Counted from the stretch's first letter, positions 1 through 12,130 are shown. The stretch is DNA of 64,000 nucleotides from Dyella sp. A6 (GCF_036320485.1 NZ_CP132911.1:3472001-3536000), one strand, 5' to 3'. Translations and numbers: made by a program. Notes: generated by a model not told the origin, from the letters alone.

Positions 1-447
1 CTGCCGGCCATAGGCCGAACCGGCCTCCTTGCGCTCGGCGAGAATCTGCAGGCCGAACGCCGTGGACGACAGCGCCAGACTACCGCCGATGATCACCGCC
101 GCGCGCCCGGGCAGCCCGAACAGCGCCCATGCGACCGCGCCGATCACCACGCTGCTGGCCACCACCTGCAACAGGCCGGTGCCGAACACCGAGCGGCGCA
201 TCACCCACAACCGCTGTGGCGACAGCTCCAGGCCGATCACGAACAGCATCAGCACGACGCCGAATTCGGAAATCGACGCAATGCCGTCCACATTACCCAC
301 CAGGCGTAGCACCGACGGCCCGATCACCACGCCAGCCAGCAGGTAGCCCAGCACCGAGCCCAGCCGGAAGCGCTTGGTCAGCGGCACCGCGATCACTGCT
401 GCCAGCAGCAGTACCACCGCCGTCTCCAGGAAATGATGTCCGTTCAC
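1..447 (-). CDS. Kef-type cation:proton antiporter, N-terminal part (partial)
   Basis: The first 149 codons of a monovalent cation:proton antiporter of the CPA2/Kef type, an inner-membrane K+ or Na+/H+ exchanger. The frame opens with GTG at 447, with AGGAGG about 10 nt upstream, and runs open to the window edge. Visible features are hydrophobic helices, the early LGYLLAGVVIGP segment, FVIGLELSP and LALSSTAFGLQIL, all typical of the CPA2 transmembrane domain. The rest of the membrane domain and any RCK/TrkA-N regulatory domain lie outside the window, so KefB, KefC and plain CPA2 exchangers cannot be separated. Confidence 0.85.
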   Translation of the reverse strand, partial: MNGHHFLETAVVLLLAAVIAVPLTKRFRLGSVLGYLLAGVVIGPSVLRLVGNVDGIASISEFGVVLMLFVIGLELSPQRLWVMRRSVFGTGLLQVVASSVVIGAVAWALFGLPGRAAVIIGGSLALSSTAFGLQILAERKEAGSAYGRQ

Positions 448-561
448 GCCCGATCAGCCTCCTTCAGTCTGAGGCTGATTATTCCACGCACCGGCCATAC
501 ATGAACCACGACCCGCAACACGACTCACATCCGGACCCCAACCGTGGGATCATCGGCGCCC

Positions 562-1347
562 ATGAAAGCCATCTACGCTCTGCTCGCCCTGCTCGTCGTC
601 GCCACCGCGCCATGCGCCACGGCTCACGAGTCCATTCCGGTCTACGGCTACACCGTGGTGCACGCCTACCCGCACGACCCGAAGGCCTATACCGAGGGGC
701 TGCTCTACCTGCACGGGTACCTGTACGAAAGCACCGGCCAGGTCGGTGAATCCACCGTGCGCAAGGTGGACCTGGACACCGGCAAGGTGCTGCAGAAAAC
801 CAGCACGCCCTGGCCCGACTACGGCGAGGGAATCGCGGTATGGCAGAACCGGCTGATCCAGCTGACCTGGCGCAGCCACCAGGGCTTCATCTACGACCTC
901 GCCACGCTGAAACCGCTGGCGCGCTTTCCGTATCCCGGCGAGGGCTGGGCGCTCACCAGCGACGGCAGCTACCTGTACATGAGCGACGGCACGCCGGTGA
1001 TCCGCCGGCTCGACCCGAACACGCTGAAACAGGTCGGCAGCATCAAGGTCACCGCCAACGGCAAGCCACTGCAGAACATCAACGAACTGGAGTGGGTGAA
1101 AGGCCAGATCTTCGCCAATGTATGGCTGACCAACCGCATCGCACGCATCGACCCGGCCACGGGCAAGGTGGTCGGCTGGATCGACCTGACCGGCCTCGCA
1201 CCCAAGCCCGACACGCTGGCCGACCCGGTCAACGACGTGCTCAACGGCATCGCCTACGATGCGAAGCACGACCGCCTGTTCGTCACTGGCAAATGCTGGC
1301 CTAAGCTCTATCAGATCAGGCTGACCGGACCGAAGCGCCGGAGCTGA
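562..1347 (+). CDS. Secreted glutamine cyclotransferase (plant-type glutaminyl-peptide cyclotransferase)
   Basis: A 261-residue exported protein with a signal peptide (MKAIYALLALLVVATAP...A-HES) followed by a five-bladed-propeller-like domain. The segments YTEGLLY, STGQVGES, LTWR, GEGWALTSDG, LNEL-type (INELEWV) and LNGIAYD match the plant/bacterial glutaminyl cyclase family, which converts N-terminal Gln to pyroglutamate in exported peptides. The start at 562 is preferred over the upstream in-frame codon at 544 because the signal sequence begins there. It is a single gene, facing the next one tail to tail. Confidence 0.85.
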   Translation: MKAIYALLALLVVATAPCATAHESIPVYGYTVVHAYPHDPKAYTEGLLYLHGYLYESTGQVGESTVRKVDLDTGKVLQKTSTPWPDYGEGIAVWQNRLIQLTWRSHQGFIYDLATLKPLARFPYPGEGWALTSDGSYLYMSDGTPVIRRLDPNTLKQVGSIKVTANGKPLQNINELEWVKGQIFANVWLTNRIARIDPATGKVVGWIDLTGLAPKPDTLADPVNDVLNGIAYDAKHDRLFVTGKCWPKLYQIRLTGPKRRS

Positions 1348-1383
1348 CGCTTCGCCCTGGCGGGTTCCGCCGCTGGCAGCTCA

Positions 1384-2331
1384 TCACCGCCGTGCATCGG
1401 GAATCACCCCGATCCGGCGCATCCACGCATCGGCGAGCTTCGGCCAACCGGTAATCGGGAGCCGCGTACGGCGCAGGCCGAAGGCGTGTCCGCCATGCGC
1501 ATACAGATGCATCTCCGCCGGCACGTGTGCCTTGGCCAGTGCCATGTAATAGACCAGCGCCTGGTTCACGCCGTCGACGTAGTCGTCTTCCGCCTGCACC
1601 AGGAAGGTGGGCGGTGTGCCACGCGAGACCGGCACATTCGGATTGAGCTTGTCCGCATCACTGGCCAGATGCCCCGGATAGATCGCCATCGCGAAATCCG
1701 GGCGATCGCTTTGCCGGTCCGCCGCATCCACCGGCGGATAAAAACGACGCTTGAACAGGGTGCTGGTTTCCGCGACCAGGAAGCCGCCGGCCGAAAAGCC
1801 GATCACCCCGACCTTGTGCGGATCGATGCGCCACTTCGCGGCATGGGAGCGCACCAGTCGCAAGGTCCGCTGCGCATCCTGCAGCGAAGGCAGCGACACG
1901 GCGAAATCGTCGGGCCGGCACTTGCAGTGCCAGTCGTAGGGCACGCTGGGCACGCGGTACTTCAGCAGCACGCAGGTGATGCCCTCGGAGGTCAGCCAGT
2001 CGCACACCTCGGTGCCTTCCAGATCGATCGCCAGCCCCGCGAACCCGCCACCCGGAAACACCACGACCGCAGCGCCGGTGTTCCGGCCGCTGGGTGCATA
2101 AACCGTCATGGTGGGACGTGCGACGTTGTAGACGCCGGTGATCGGGCGACCGCCATAGAGCTTGTGTCCGGTCTTGCTGTACTCGGGGCCGGGCATGCGG
2201 TGCGCATCCGGTGGCGTGCCCGGCCAGATCGGTATCTGCACATGCCCGGCCGACGGTTGCCAGGCACTACCCGCCGCATGGGCGATGCCGCCCATGGCCA
2301 GCAGACAAACCACAATGACCCAACGCTTCAT
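1384..2331 (-). CDS. Exported alpha/beta hydrolase (acetyl-xylan-esterase-like)
   Basis: A 315-residue secreted alpha/beta hydrolase. The N-terminus (MKRWVIVVCLLAMGGIAHA-A) is a clear signal peptide, so the start at 2331 is chosen rather than the upstream codon at 2367. The oxyanion-hole region VVVFPGGGF and the nucleophile elbow GFSAGG (serine between G-F and A-G) are visible, with a late HGGHAFG holding the probable catalytic histidine. The layout resembles bacterial lipase/esterase proteins annotated as BD-FAE or xylanase-associated esterases. The substrate cannot be told from the sequence; carbohydrate ester deacetylation is a guess from the family. Confidence 0.8.
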   Translation of the reverse strand: MKRWVIVVCLLAMGGIAHAAGSAWQPSAGHVQIPIWPGTPPDAHRMPGPEYSKTGHKLYGGRPITGVYNVARPTMTVYAPSGRNTGAAVVVFPGGGFAGLAIDLEGTEVCDWLTSEGITCVLLKYRVPSVPYDWHCKCRPDDFAVSLPSLQDAQRTLRLVRSHAAKWRIDPHKVGVIGFSAGGFLVAETSTLFKRRFYPPVDAADRQSDRPDFAMAIYPGHLASDADKLNPNVPVSRGTPPTFLVQAEDDYVDGVNQALVYYMALAKAHVPAEMHLYAHGGHAFGLRRTRLPITGWPKLADAWMRRIGVIPDARR

Positions 2332-2486
2332 GACACACCTCCGCCCCGGCACACGGCCAGGATGCATGATCAGGACGAGATACCGCGGAACCCCTCATCG
2401 CCATCATGCACGCTCACCCGGACATCCGACCGGCGCGGCTGTGCTTTTTGCGGGCAAGGACGATCACCCGCGGATGCCCCGACGGG

Positions 2487-3539
2487 TCAGTGCGCCGTGT
2501 GCCCCACCACCGACCACGCAATGGATTCGCCGGCACGCATCGGCTTGCAGGTCGCACCGGCCAGCGGGTATTCCTCCGGCACGGTCCAGGCCGTGCGTTC
2601 CAGCACGATGCGATCCTGGTTGCGCGGCAGGCGGTAGAAGTCCGCGCCATGGAAACTGGCAAAGGCTTCCAGCTGGTCCAGCTTGCCGGCCTGCTCGAAC
2701 GCCTCGGCATACAGCTCGATCGCGGCATGCGCGGTGTAGACGCCGGCACAGCCGCAGTCGGACTCCTTCGCGGCACGGATATGCGGTGCGCTGTCGGTAC
2801 CCAGGAAGAAGTGCGCATCGCCGTTGGTCGCCGCCTGCAGCAGCGCGGCACGGTGCGTTTCGCGCTTGAGAATCGGTGCGCAGAAATTGTGCGGGCGAAT
2901 GCCGCCCTGGAACAGGGCGTTGCGATTGAGCAGCAGATGGTGCGCGGTGATCGTCGCCCCCACGTTGGCCGGCGCGGCGCGCACGAAGTCGACCGCATCG
3001 CGGGTGGTGATGTGCTCCAGCACCATGCGCAGCTCCGGGAAGCGCTCGCGCAGCGGCATCAGGTGGCGCTCGATGAACACGCGTTCGCGATCGAAGATGT
3101 CGATCTGGGCATCGGTGACCTCGCCGTGCAGCAGCAGCGGCAACTGGTGGCGCGCCATCGCCTCGATCACCGGATACACCCGCGACAGCTCGCGCACGCC
3201 GGACTGCGAGTTGGTGGTCGCTCCGGCCGGGTAGTACTTCACCGCGAACACGCTGCCGCTGTCCTTTGCCCGCGCGATTTCCTCCACCGGCGTGTCCTCG
3301 GTCAGGTACAGCGTCATCAGCGGCTGGAAGCGCGCGCCCGGCGGCAGCGCAGTCATGATCCGGGCGCGGTAATCCTCGGCCTGGGCCACCGTGGTCACCG
3401 GCGGCTTGAGGTTGGGCATGACGATGGCCCGCGCGAACCGCTGCGCGGTATGGCCGATCACCGAACCCAGTGCATCCCCGTCGCGCAGGTGCAGGTGCCA
3501 GTCGTCGGGACGGGTGATTTCAAGGCGCGTGGAAGTCAT
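2487..3539 (-). CDS. pyrC: Dihydroorotase PyrC (class II)
   Basis: Dihydroorotase, the third step of de novo pyrimidine synthesis: cyclisation of carbamoyl-aspartate to dihydroorotate in the cytoplasm. The 350-residue length is that of single-domain class II PyrC. Metal ligands are visible as HLH at residues 15-17 in [10 protein letters not shown], and the lysine expected to be carbamylated is K101 in [20 protein letters not shown] and ITTRDAV give further family matches, and the metal-ligand Asp region appears as FLGTDSAPH. It is co-oriented with hemB but separated by about 80 nt. Confidence 0.97.
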   Translation of the reverse strand: MTSTRLEITRPDDWHLHLRDGDALGSVIGHTAQRFARAIVMPNLKPPVTTVAQAEDYRARIMTALPPGARFQPLMTLYLTEDTPVEEIARAKDSGSVFAVKYYPAGATTNSQSGVRELSRVYPVIEAMARHQLPLLLHGEVTDAQIDIFDRERVFIERHLMPLRERFPELRMVLEHITTRDAVDFVRAAPANVGATITAHHLLLNRNALFQGGIRPHNFCAPILKRETHRAALLQAATNGDAHFFLGTDSAPHIRAAKESDCGCAGVYTAHAAIELYAEAFEQAGKLDQLEAFASFHGADFYRLPRNQDRIVLERTAWTVPEEYPLAGATCKPMRAGESIAWSVVGHTAH

Positions 3540-3622
3540 CGGTTCGCGTTCTCAGCAGATTGAATCGGGGCAGCATGATAAAGCCAGGAGGAAAACACGC
3601 CGGCAGTAGCGGGCGCGGTTCG

Positions 3623-5091
<1,469 letters not shown>

Positions 5092-6111
5092 ATGAGTTCC
5101 CAGCACGCCATCCCGACCCTGCTCGCCGACCTGGGCGGCACCAATGTCCGCTTCGCCCTGGCCGACACGGGCCATCCGAGCCCGTTGATGATGGACAGCG
5201 TGCGCCGCTACCGGGTGCGGGATTTCGAGACCCTGGCCGAGGCGATCCAGCAGTACTTCGCCGACACCGGCCATACCGCGCGCGCCGCCGTCATCGCCGC
5301 AGCGGGACGCATCGCCAACGGCGAAACGGTACAGATCACCAACAACCCCTGGGCAGTATCCGCACGCAACCTCGAACAGAAGCTCGGGTTTGGCAGGGTC
5401 AAGCTGGTCAACGACTTCGCCGCGCAAGGCATGGCGGTTCCGCTGCTGGGCACCGCGCACCTGACGTCGGTGGGCCCGCAGTCGCTGCCGCGTCGCAGCG
5501 ATTCGCCGACCCAGACCTACGTGGTGATGGGGCCGGGCACCGGGCTGGGCGTGGCGGGCCTGCTGCTGCGCGAAGGCCACTGGGTGGTGCTGGAAACCGA
5601 GGGCGGACACGCCGGCTTCGCCGCGCACACCGCCGAAGACGTGGAAATCCTGCACCGGCTCAATGCGCGCTTCGGGCGCGTGTCCAACGAACGCATGATC
5701 TGCGGCAACGGCCTGGTGAACCTCTACCTCGCGCTGGCGGACATCGCCGGCCAGCCGGCCGAGCAGTACAACCCGGAAGACATCACCGCCCGCGCCGAGA
5801 GCGGCGGCGACCCGCTGTGCGTGCGCACGGTGGAAACCCTGGCTGGCATCTTCGGCAGCGTGGCTGGCGATCTGGTGCTCAGCCTGGGCGGCTGGAATGG
5901 CGTGTACCTCACCGGCGGCGTGCTGCCGATCCTGCTGCCGTGGCTGCAGCACGGCGGCTTCCGCGAACGCTTCGAGGCGAAGGGACGCTTCCGCGAAACC
6001 ATGGAACAGGTGCCCACCGTGGCCGTGATGCACCCGGAGCCCGGCCTGCTGGGCGCCGCCGCACTGGCCGTGCTGGACGCAGGCTTGCCACTGCAGCCCG
6101 CGACCGACTGA
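5092..6111 (+). CDS. glk: Glucokinase Glk
   Basis: ATP-dependent glucokinase of the Glk family (339 residues), phosphorylating cytoplasmic glucose to glucose-6-phosphate. The N-terminal phosphate-binding loop reads LLADLGGTNVRFAL, followed by ITNNPW, VNDFAAQG (sugar-binding Asn-Asp), VMGPGTGLGVAGLL and ETEGGHAGF. C-terminal YLTGGVLP matches the adenosine-binding region. It is followed 82 nt later by a co-directional HAD phosphatase, which may share its transcript. Confidence 0.95.
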   Translation: MSSQHAIPTLLADLGGTNVRFALADTGHPSPLMMDSVRRYRVRDFETLAEAIQQYFADTGHTARAAVIAAAGRIANGETVQITNNPWAVSARNLEQKLGFGRVKLVNDFAAQGMAVPLLGTAHLTSVGPQSLPRRSDSPTQTYVVMGPGTGLGVAGLLLREGHWVVLETEGGHAGFAAHTAEDVEILHRLNARFGRVSNERMICGNGLVNLYLALADIAGQPAEQYNPEDITARAESGGDPLCVRTVETLAGIFGSVAGDLVLSLGGWNGVYLTGGVLPILLPWLQHGGFRERFEAKGRFRETMEQVPTVAVMHPEPGLLGAAALAVLDAGLPLQPATD

Positions 6112-6193
6112 CCCCGGGCGGCCCACCCCACCCATCGCATCCGGGTCACGTCGCAACCCGCATACTTGTCGCCCCGCCATACCGGAGAACCCC

Positions 6194-6877
6194 ATGTCCC
6201 GTACCCGGACCGCCCTGCTGTTCGATCTGGATGGCACCCTCATCGACAGCGTCTACCAGCACGTGCTGGCCTGGAAGGAGGCGCTGGATGCGGAGGGCAT
6301 GAACCTTTCCGTGTGGCGCATCCACCGCAAGATCGGCATGAGCGGCGGGCTGTTCGCCAACATCCTGCTGCGCGAGACCGGCCTGGACATCACCGAGGAA
6401 CGACTGGAGCGCCTGCGCATCCGCCACGCCGAGGCGTTCAACCGCTATCACGCCCAGGATGCGGTACGCCCGTTGCCCGGCGCACGCGAACTGCTGGCCT
6501 ACCTCACCGAACAACGCATGCCGTGGGCGATCGCCACCAGCGGCCGCATGGAAACCGCCGCACACAACCTCGCCGCACTGGGCGTCGACCCGGCCAAGGT
6601 GCCGGTGGTGACCCGCGACCAGGTCCGTCACGCCAAGCCCGACCCCGACCTGTTCCTGGCTGCGGCCGAGCGATTGGGCGTGGACATCCACCACGCCCTG
6701 GTCATTGGCGACAGCATCTGGGACATGCTGGCCGCGCAACGGGCCCGTGCCCTGGGTGTCGGCCTGCTTTCCGGTGGCTACGGCCAGGCCGAACTGGAAC
6801 GTGCCGGCGCATTCCGCGTCTACGACGATCCGGCCGCCCTGCTGCGCCACATCGACGAAGTGGCCGCGCGGGACTGA
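6194..6877 (+). CDS. HAD-superfamily phosphatase (phosphoglycolate phosphatase/beta-phosphoglucomutase-like)
   Basis: A 227-residue HAD hydrolase, subfamily IA. Motif I is LLFDLDGTLIDS near residues 9-20, motif II the Thr/Ser in WAIATSGR, motif III the lysine in HAKPDPDLFLAA, and motif IV VIGDSIWDMLAA. An alpha-helical cap (residues about 20-85) lies between motifs I and II. The substrate is a phosphorylated sugar or small metabolite; phosphoglycolate, sugar-phosphate or beta-phosphoglucomutase activity are all possible. The position behind glk fits hexose-phosphate turnover but does not prove it. Confidence 0.85.
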   Translation: MSRTRTALLFDLDGTLIDSVYQHVLAWKEALDAEGMNLSVWRIHRKIGMSGGLFANILLRETGLDITEERLERLRIRHAEAFNRYHAQDAVRPLPGARELLAYLTEQRMPWAIATSGRMETAAHNLAALGVDPAKVPVVTRDQVRHAKPDPDLFLAAAERLGVDIHHALVIGDSIWDMLAAQRARALGVGLLSGGYGQAELERAGAFRVYDDPAALLRHIDEVAARD

Positions 6878-6919
6878 CCCTGCAGCAGTCCGGCCTCCGC
6901 CGAAACGGACCTTGCCGGA

Positions 6920-9900
6920 TCAGCCCGGCGCCAGCAGCGCGTCCAGGTCGTCCTGATCGAAGCTGAGTTTCTCGCGGGTGCCGCCGCCTTCCAGCACAGC
7001 CTCGGCCAGCTCGGCCTTGCGCGCCTTCATGTCCTCGATGCGCTCTTCCACCGTGCCGGTGGTGATCAGCCTGAACACGAACACCGGTTTGTCCTGGCCG
7101 ATGCGATGGGCGCGATCGCTAGCCTGCGCTTCGGCGGCCGGGTTCCACCACGGGTCGTAGTGGATCACGGTGTCGGCGCTGGTGAGGTTGAGGCCCACCC
7201 CGCCGGCCTTCAGCGACAGCAGGAACAGCGGCACCTCGCCGTCCTGAAAGCGACGCACCGGTTCGGCGCGGTCGCGTGTTTCGCCAGTGAGCATCACGTA
7301 GCGGATGCGCCGCCGGTCCAGCTCGCCGGCGATCAGCTTCAACATCTCGGTGAACTGCGAGAACAGCAGCACTTTGCGCCCTTCGGCAAGCAGCGCCGGC
7401 AGCATGTCCATCAACAGGTCGAACTTGGCCGAATCGCGTACCCCGCGCGCGGCTTCCAGTTTCACCAGGCGCGGATCGCAGCAGACCTGACGCAGTTTGA
7501 GCAGCGCATCCAGCACCACGATGCCGGAGTGCTGGATACCGCGCTGGGCGATCACCTCGCGCAGCTCGTCGGCCAGGGTCAGGCGCAGGCTTTCGTACAG
7601 TTCGCGCTGCCGGCCGTCGAGCACCACGCGCCGGGTGATCTCGGTCTTCGGCGGCAGCTCCGACGCCACCTGTGCCTTGGTGCGTCGCAGGATGAACGGC
7701 GCCAGCCGGCGATTCAGCCGCGCCTGGCAGTCTTCGTCGCGCTGCTTCTCGATCGGCACCCGGTAATGCCGGCGGAACGCACCCTCATCGCCAAGCAGGC
7801 CCGGCACCGCCAGGTCCACCTGCGACCACAGTTCGCCCAGGTGGTTTTCCAGCGGCGTGCCGGTAAGACAGATGCAGCGCGGCGCGCGCAGGCTCAGTGC
7901 GGCACGGCGGGCCTGGGTGCGCGGGTTCTTCACCTGCTGCGCTTCGTCCAGCACGATCAACGCGAACCGCTGCTTGCGCAGCGTGACCACGTCGCGCGGC
8001 AGCAAGGCGTAGCTGGTGAGCACGATGTCCTGCTCGCCGATCTGCGAGAAATCGGCACTGCGCTGCGGGCCGTGCAGCGCCAGCACCTTCAGTGCGGGTG
8101 CAAAGCGCGCGATCTCCGACTCCCAGTTCGGGATCAGGCTGGTCGGCACCACCACCAGCGCGGGCTGCTCCAGCGCGCCGCGCTCCTTGAGCGCCAGCAG
8201 GTGGGTGATCAGCTGCAGGGTCTTGCCCAGTCCCATGTCGTCGGCCAGCACGCCGCCCACACCGGCCTCGGCCAGTGCATTGAGCCAGCGCAGGCCTTCG
8301 CGCTGATAGGCCCGCAGTTCCACCGTCAGGCCGGCGGGCACGGCGTCGCTGGCGCGCTCGGCGGCATCGCGCAGGCGCGCGGTGAAGCCGCGCAGTTTTT
8401 CGGGCGCCTGCAGTTCGCTGTTGCCGGGCAGCGCTTCGGCCAGTTCGTCCAGACGCCCCGCCTGCACCCGCGGCAGGTGCAGCTTTTTCTTGGGCTTTTC
8501 CAGGTATTCGGCCAGCGGCGCCAGCAGCCCGCGCAGTTCGCGCAGGCGCACCGGCACGCGTCGCCGCTCGTCCACCGGGGCATACCACACCGCGTCTTCG
8601 GGCTCGTTTTCGGCCGGCCGCAGGTTGAGCTGGTGTTCGGCCAGCGCCTGAGCCACCGCGGGCAGCAGGTTGTGGCGCTTGCCGTCCACCTCGATGCCGA
8701 TCTCCAGATCGAAAGCGTGGTCGTCGGCATCCTCCACCGCATTGCCGTACCACTGCACCGGACCGTCGAGCACTTCGAACGGGAAGCTGCTGGCGTAATC
8801 GAGCTGGAAACCCTCGCCCTCCAGCTTCGGCCGCAGGGCCAGCCAGCGTGCCGGCGTGTTCACTTCCAGCGCGCCGGCATGTCCTGCGCCCGGGAACAGC
8901 CAGGCGTCTTCGGGCAGTGTGTCGGCCAGGTCCCAGGGCAGCCCCTCGGTATCCACGGCCGGGGTCAGGCCGGCGCGCTCGAGCTGTTCCATCGCGGCGA
9001 GTTCTTCGGCGCGGCGACGGGTGATCTCGACCAGGCGCCCGTTGCGCACGCGCCGCACCAGCGGCTCGCCACCACGACCGGGCAGCCGTTCGCCGGCATA
9101 GTCGAAGGCCAGCCGCGCGTAGGCCAGCGGCGGCGTGCCCGCGGCCAGCCGCGCATGCCGCGCCAGTGCATGCAGGGTGAGCACGGGCTTGGGCGTCAGT
9201 TCCTCGCGCTGGAGTTCGCCCAGCACCTGCGGCAGCGGCACGCGGTGCGCCAGGCGGCTGTCCGGCAGGGTTTCGGCCAGCGCGGGCGCTTCGTCGTACT
9301 TCAGCAGCGGCAGGTCGAGCCAGTGCGCCTCCTCGGCCGGCGCCTCGAGATGGCCCAGCTCGGCCCGCTCGGCGTCGAGGTACCACAAACCTTCCAGCCG
9401 CAGCGCGCGCTGGCTGTGGTTGAGCGCCGGCTGCAGCCGCTGGCTGCCGTCCTGCTCCAGTTGCCAGTGCCAGTTGAGCTGATGCGAACGTCCACGCGAG
9501 AGGCGCAGCCCGGCGATGCCGCCAAGGAAACACGGTGCGGTATCCAGCATCTCGGCCAGCAGGGCGTCACCCACATGTCCCGACAGCCGGGCGTAGCTGC
9601 GCCCCTTGCGCAGGGTCTGCGGCAGGCCCAGCACGGTGGTAGCCAGGCGCCGCTCGTGGGACGGCAGCAGGGTGTGCACCAGTTGCTTGCTGTCCAGCGG
9701 CGCGGGCCGGACCAGTCTGCCGTGTTCGGCGACGGTGAGCATGACCGGCGCCACGTCGAGCCAGGCACATGCCGCGCCGGCATCGGAGATCACTTCGAAA
9801 AAGAAGCCGAGCACGCCCTGCTCGCGCGACTCGGCGGCGGCCGGTGCGGCAAGCAACCGACGCCACGCCACCGGCAAGCGGGTGCCGTGCGTGGAGGCCG

Positions 9901-9940
9901 GGGCCGGTCCGGCGCGTTGCTTCTCGTCCGATGGCGGCAT
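6920..9940 (-). CDS. SNF2-family DEAD/DEAH-box helicase
   Basis: A large bacterial SNF2/Swi2-type ATPase (about 1006 residues) expected to translocate on double-stranded DNA. The N-terminal half (about 500 residues) has no motif I recognise. The motor follows: motif [15 protein letters not shown], motif [11 protein letters not shown] (DEAQ), motif [19 protein letters not shown], and the C-terminal lobe [21 protein letters not shown] and [16 protein letters not shown]. The ATG at 9940 is preferred; an upstream in-frame TTG at 10003 would add 21 residues. It converges with the HAD gene. Confidence 0.93.
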   Translation of the reverse strand: MPPSDEKQRAGPAPASTHGTRLPVAWRRLLAAPAAAESREQGVLGFFFEVISDAGAACAWLDVAPVMLTVAEHGRLVRPAPLDSKQLVHTLLPSHERRLATTVLGLPQTLRKGRSYARLSGHVGDALLAEMLDTAPCFLGGIAGLRLSRGRSHQLNWHWQLEQDGSQRLQPALNHSQRALRLEGLWYLDAERAELGHLEAPAEEAHWLDLPLLKYDEAPALAETLPDSRLAHRVPLPQVLGELQREELTPKPVLTLHALARHARLAAGTPPLAYARLAFDYAGERLPGRGGEPLVRRVRNGRLVEITRRRAEELAAMEQLERAGLTPAVDTEGLPWDLADTLPEDAWLFPGAGHAGALEVNTPARWLALRPKLEGEGFQLDYASSFPFEVLDGPVQWYGNAVEDADDHAFDLEIGIEVDGKRHNLLPAVAQALAEHQLNLRPAENEPEDAVWYAPVDERRRVPVRLRELRGLLAPLAEYLEKPKKKLHLPRVQAGRLDELAEALPGNSELQAPEKLRGFTARLRDAAERASDAVPAGLTVELRAYQREGLRWLNALAEAGVGGVLADDMGLGKTLQLITHLLALKERGALEQPALVVVPTSLIPNWESEIARFAPALKVLALHGPQRSADFSQIGEQDIVLTSYALLPRDVVTLRKQRFALIVLDEAQQVKNPRTQARRAALSLRAPRCICLTGTPLENHLGELWSQVDLAVPGLLGDEGAFRRHYRVPIEKQRDEDCQARLNRRLAPFILRRTKAQVASELPPKTEITRRVVLDGRQRELYESLRLTLADELREVIAQRGIQHSGIVVLDALLKLRQVCCDPRLVKLEAARGVRDSAKFDLLMDMLPALLAEGRKVLLFSQFTEMLKLIAGELDRRRIRYVMLTGETRDRAEPVRRFQDGEVPLFLLSLKAGGVGLNLTSADTVIHYDPWWNPAAEAQASDRAHRIGQDKPVFVFRLITTGTVEERIEDMKARKAELAEAVLEGGGTREKLSFDQDDLDALLAPG

Positions 9941-10044
9941 GCGACTGCGATCCGTGGGCGATGAAACTTCCGAGCTTAACAGCCTCGCGATGGTTGGCTG
10001 CAAGCGGATCGCAGGATTTCGGAAAGCGTACTGCCCTGAAAGGG

Positions 10045-11070
10045 TCAGCCCGCGCCGAACAGGCCTTGCGGATACTCCGGTTTGCGCTCGCGCGCCATCA
10101 GTGCCTTCAGGCCTTCGACCGGAGTCACTTCGCCATGCAGCACGGCGCGCACGCCGGCGGCGATCGGCAGATCCAGGCCGTGTTTGTCGGCCAGCCGCAT
10201 GACTTCGTCGGCCGTCACCACGCTCTCGACCACCTGGCCGATCTGGCGCACCGCCTCGTCGATGGCGACACCACGTCCCAGGGCCAGACCGAGACGACGA
10301 TTGCGCGAAAGATCACCGGTGCAGGTGAGCACCAGGTCGCCGAGACCGGACAGACCCATCAGCGTTTCCGGCTTCGCCCCCAGCGCCACGCCCAGTCGCA
10401 GCATCTCGTTCATGCCGCGGGTGATCAGGCCGGCCCGGGCATTCAGGCCCAGACCCATGCCATCGGCGACACCGGTGGCCACCGCCAGCACGTTTTTCAT
10501 CGCCCCGCCCAGTTCGGCACCGAGCACGTCGTTGCCGGAATAGGCGCGGAAATCCGGAGCGTGCAGCATTTCGGCGAGCTGCTGCGCGAAAGCCGGGTCT
10601 TCCGAATGGACCGTGACCGCGCTGGGCATGCCGGCGGCCACTTCCTTGGCGAACGAAGGCCCGGTGATGACCGCCGCCGGGCGACCCGGCAGCTTCTCGG
10701 CCACCAGTTCATGCAGGAAGCGCCCGGTACCGGGCTCGAAGCCCTTGGTTGCCCAGGCGATCGCCGCGTCGGCATCGAGCAGCGGTGCGATCTCGTCCAG
10801 GATCGACGCGAACGCGTGGCTGGGCACCACGATCAGCACGACCCCGGCACCGCGCAAGGCGGCGCCGAGATGACTTTCGTAGACCAGCGCTTCCGGCAGC
10901 TCCAGCCCCGGCAGGTAACGCTCGTTGCGCCGAGTGGCCGCCATGCCCGCCAGCGCCGCGGCATCGCGCCCCCACAACCGGGTCGGGGTACCGTTGCGCG
11001 CGGCCAGCGCGGCCAATGCGGTGCCCCAAGAGCCGGCACCGAGGACGGCCAGGGTCGACTTTTCAGCCAT
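10045..11070 (-). CDS. gpsA: Glycerol-3-phosphate dehydrogenase [NAD(P)+] GpsA
   Basis: GpsA reduces dihydroxyacetone phosphate to sn-glycerol-3-phosphate, the backbone for phospholipids and the substrate of PlsB encoded at 34.4 kb. The 341-residue protein opens with the Rossmann motif [12 protein letters not shown]. It then carries the family signatures [11 protein letters not shown], the catalytic lysine in [19 protein letters not shown], and [21 protein letters not shown]. It starts 15 nt after the secB stop, so the two form a secB-gpsA unit as in many gammaproteobacteria. Confidence 0.97.
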   Translation of the reverse strand: MAEKSTLAVLGAGSWGTALAALAARNGTPTRLWGRDAAALAGMAATRRNERYLPGLELPEALVYESHLGAALRGAGVVLIVVPSHAFASILDEIAPLLDADAAIAWATKGFEPGTGRFLHELVAEKLPGRPAAVITGPSFAKEVAAGMPSAVTVHSEDPAFAQQLAEMLHAPDFRAYSGNDVLGAELGGAMKNVLAVATGVADGMGLGLNARAGLITRGMNEMLRLGVALGAKPETLMGLSGLGDLVLTCTGDLSRNRRLGLALGRGVAIDEAVRQIGQVVESVVTADEVMRLADKHGLDLPIAAGVRAVLHGEVTPVEGLKALMARERKPEYPQGLFGAG

Positions 11071-11085
11071 GATCGACGATGGCGC

Positions 11086-11592
11086 TCAGCTGTTGAGGGT
11101 CGGGGCCTCGCCGCCACCCATGGCGCGGCGCTGCTGCTCGGCCGCGAACAGCGCGTCGAAATTGATCGGCTGCAGCAGGAACGGCGGGAAACCGCCTTCC
11201 AGCACGAGGTGCGAGATCATCTGGCGGGCATACGGGAACAGCAGGTTCGGGCAGTAGCTGCCGATAATGCCGGCGTGCTCGGCCTCGCTGAAACCAACGA
11301 TGCCGAAGACGCCCGCCTGGTGGACTTCGGCCAGGTAGGCCGTGCGCTCGCCCAGGGTGCAGGTCAGGGTCAGGCTGAGCACGACTTCGTACTGGTCGTT
11401 GCCCAGTTCGCTGGCGGTCTGGCTCAAGTTGAGCTGCACCTGCGGCTGCTGCTCGGTCTCGCCGATTTCCTGGAAGATCTGCGGTGCGTTGGGCGCCTCG
11501 AACGACACGTCCTTCACATAGATCTTCTGCAGCATCAGCTGCGGCTGGCCGGGCTGGCCATCGGCCAGATCCAGGTGGGTGACTTCTGCCAT
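11086..11592 (-). CDS. secB: Protein-export chaperone SecB
   Basis: SecB, the tetrameric cytoplasmic chaperone that holds preproteins unfolded and delivers them to SecA. The protein is 168 residues, with KIYVKDVSFEAPNAP, VLSLTLTC, AGVFGIVGF, CPNLLFPYAR and GGFPPFLLQPINFDALF, all classic SecB segments. The start at 11592 (MAEVTHLD) follows a GGTTTTCCG stretch; the longer open frame upstream is not used in homologues. It is upstream of gpsA and divergent from rpmB. Confidence 0.97.
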   Translation of the reverse strand: MAEVTHLDLADGQPGQPQLMLQKIYVKDVSFEAPNAPQIFQEIGETEQQPQVQLNLSQTASELGNDQYEVVLSLTLTCTLGERTAYLAEVHQAGVFGIVGFSEAEHAGIIGSYCPNLLFPYARQMISHLVLEGGFPPFLLQPINFDALFAAEQQRRAMGGGEAPTLNS

Positions 11593-11685
11593 CGGAAAAC
11601 CCTCGTCGTGAATCGTTGCGGATATGCGAAAGGGTCGATTGTTCCATACATCCCCGCCCGCCGCCACGCCGTTGCGCCCTGGCGA

Positions 11686-11715
11686 TTGCGCACAGCCCTG
11701 TTTTTGCGGGATAAT
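11686..11715 (+). promoter_or_regulatory. Sigma-70-type promoter for rpmB-rpmG
   Basis: TTGCGC (11686-11691), an 18-nt spacer and GATAAT (11710-11715) form a good housekeeping promoter for the ribosomal pair. Transcription would start near 11722, leaving a leader of about 160 nt before rpmB. That leader has pairing potential, for example GCCCG/CGGGC arms around 11757-11780. Confidence 0.6.
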
Positions 11716-11882
11716 GCGCGGCTCGATCCCTGCCAACCCGTCCATTCGGGTGTGCCCGCTACGCGATGCGGCTTCGGGCAGCGACGAAATGTTCCATCTC
11801 CAGCATCGCGTGGCGCCCCCGGCGTCGCTGGGCCGATGTCGCCCTGGCCAACGGGCGGTCAACAGAATCTACGGAGGTCATC

Positions 11883-12119
11883 ATGGCCCGTGTATGCCAA
11901 GTCACCGGAAAAGGTGTGCAGACCGGCAACAACGTCTCGCACGCAAACAACAAGACCCGTCGCCGCTGGTTGCCCAACCTGCATGAGCGTCGCTTCTGGG
12001 TTGCCAGCGAAAACCGCTGGGTGAAACTGCGCGTTTCCAGCCACGCGCTGCGCACCATCGACAAGAAGGGCATCGAGGCCGTGATCGCCGAGCTGCGTGC
12101 CCGTGGTGAGAAGGTCTAA
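11883..12119 (+). CDS. rpmB: 50S ribosomal protein L28
   Basis: Ribosomal protein L28 (78 residues), starting [20 protein letters not shown] and containing [15 protein letters not shown], which is diagnostic of the family. A strong GGAGG lies 8 nt before the ATG. rpmG follows after 11 nt, the standard L28-L33 pair. A promoter at 11686-11715 and a terminator at 12318-12345 bracket the unit. Confidence 0.98.
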   Translation: MARVCQVTGKGVQTGNNVSHANNKTRRRWLPNLHERRFWVASENRWVKLRVSSHALRTIDKKGIEAVIAELRARGEKV

Positions 12120-12130
12120 GGAGAATCGTC

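Noticed and set aside
7106..9964. Very long open frame (952 codons) on the plus strand opposite the SNF2 helicase.
   Set aside because: It is the antisense shadow of the SNF2 gene; its translation is Gln/His/Arg-rich low complexity, and long antisense frames are expected at this GC content.
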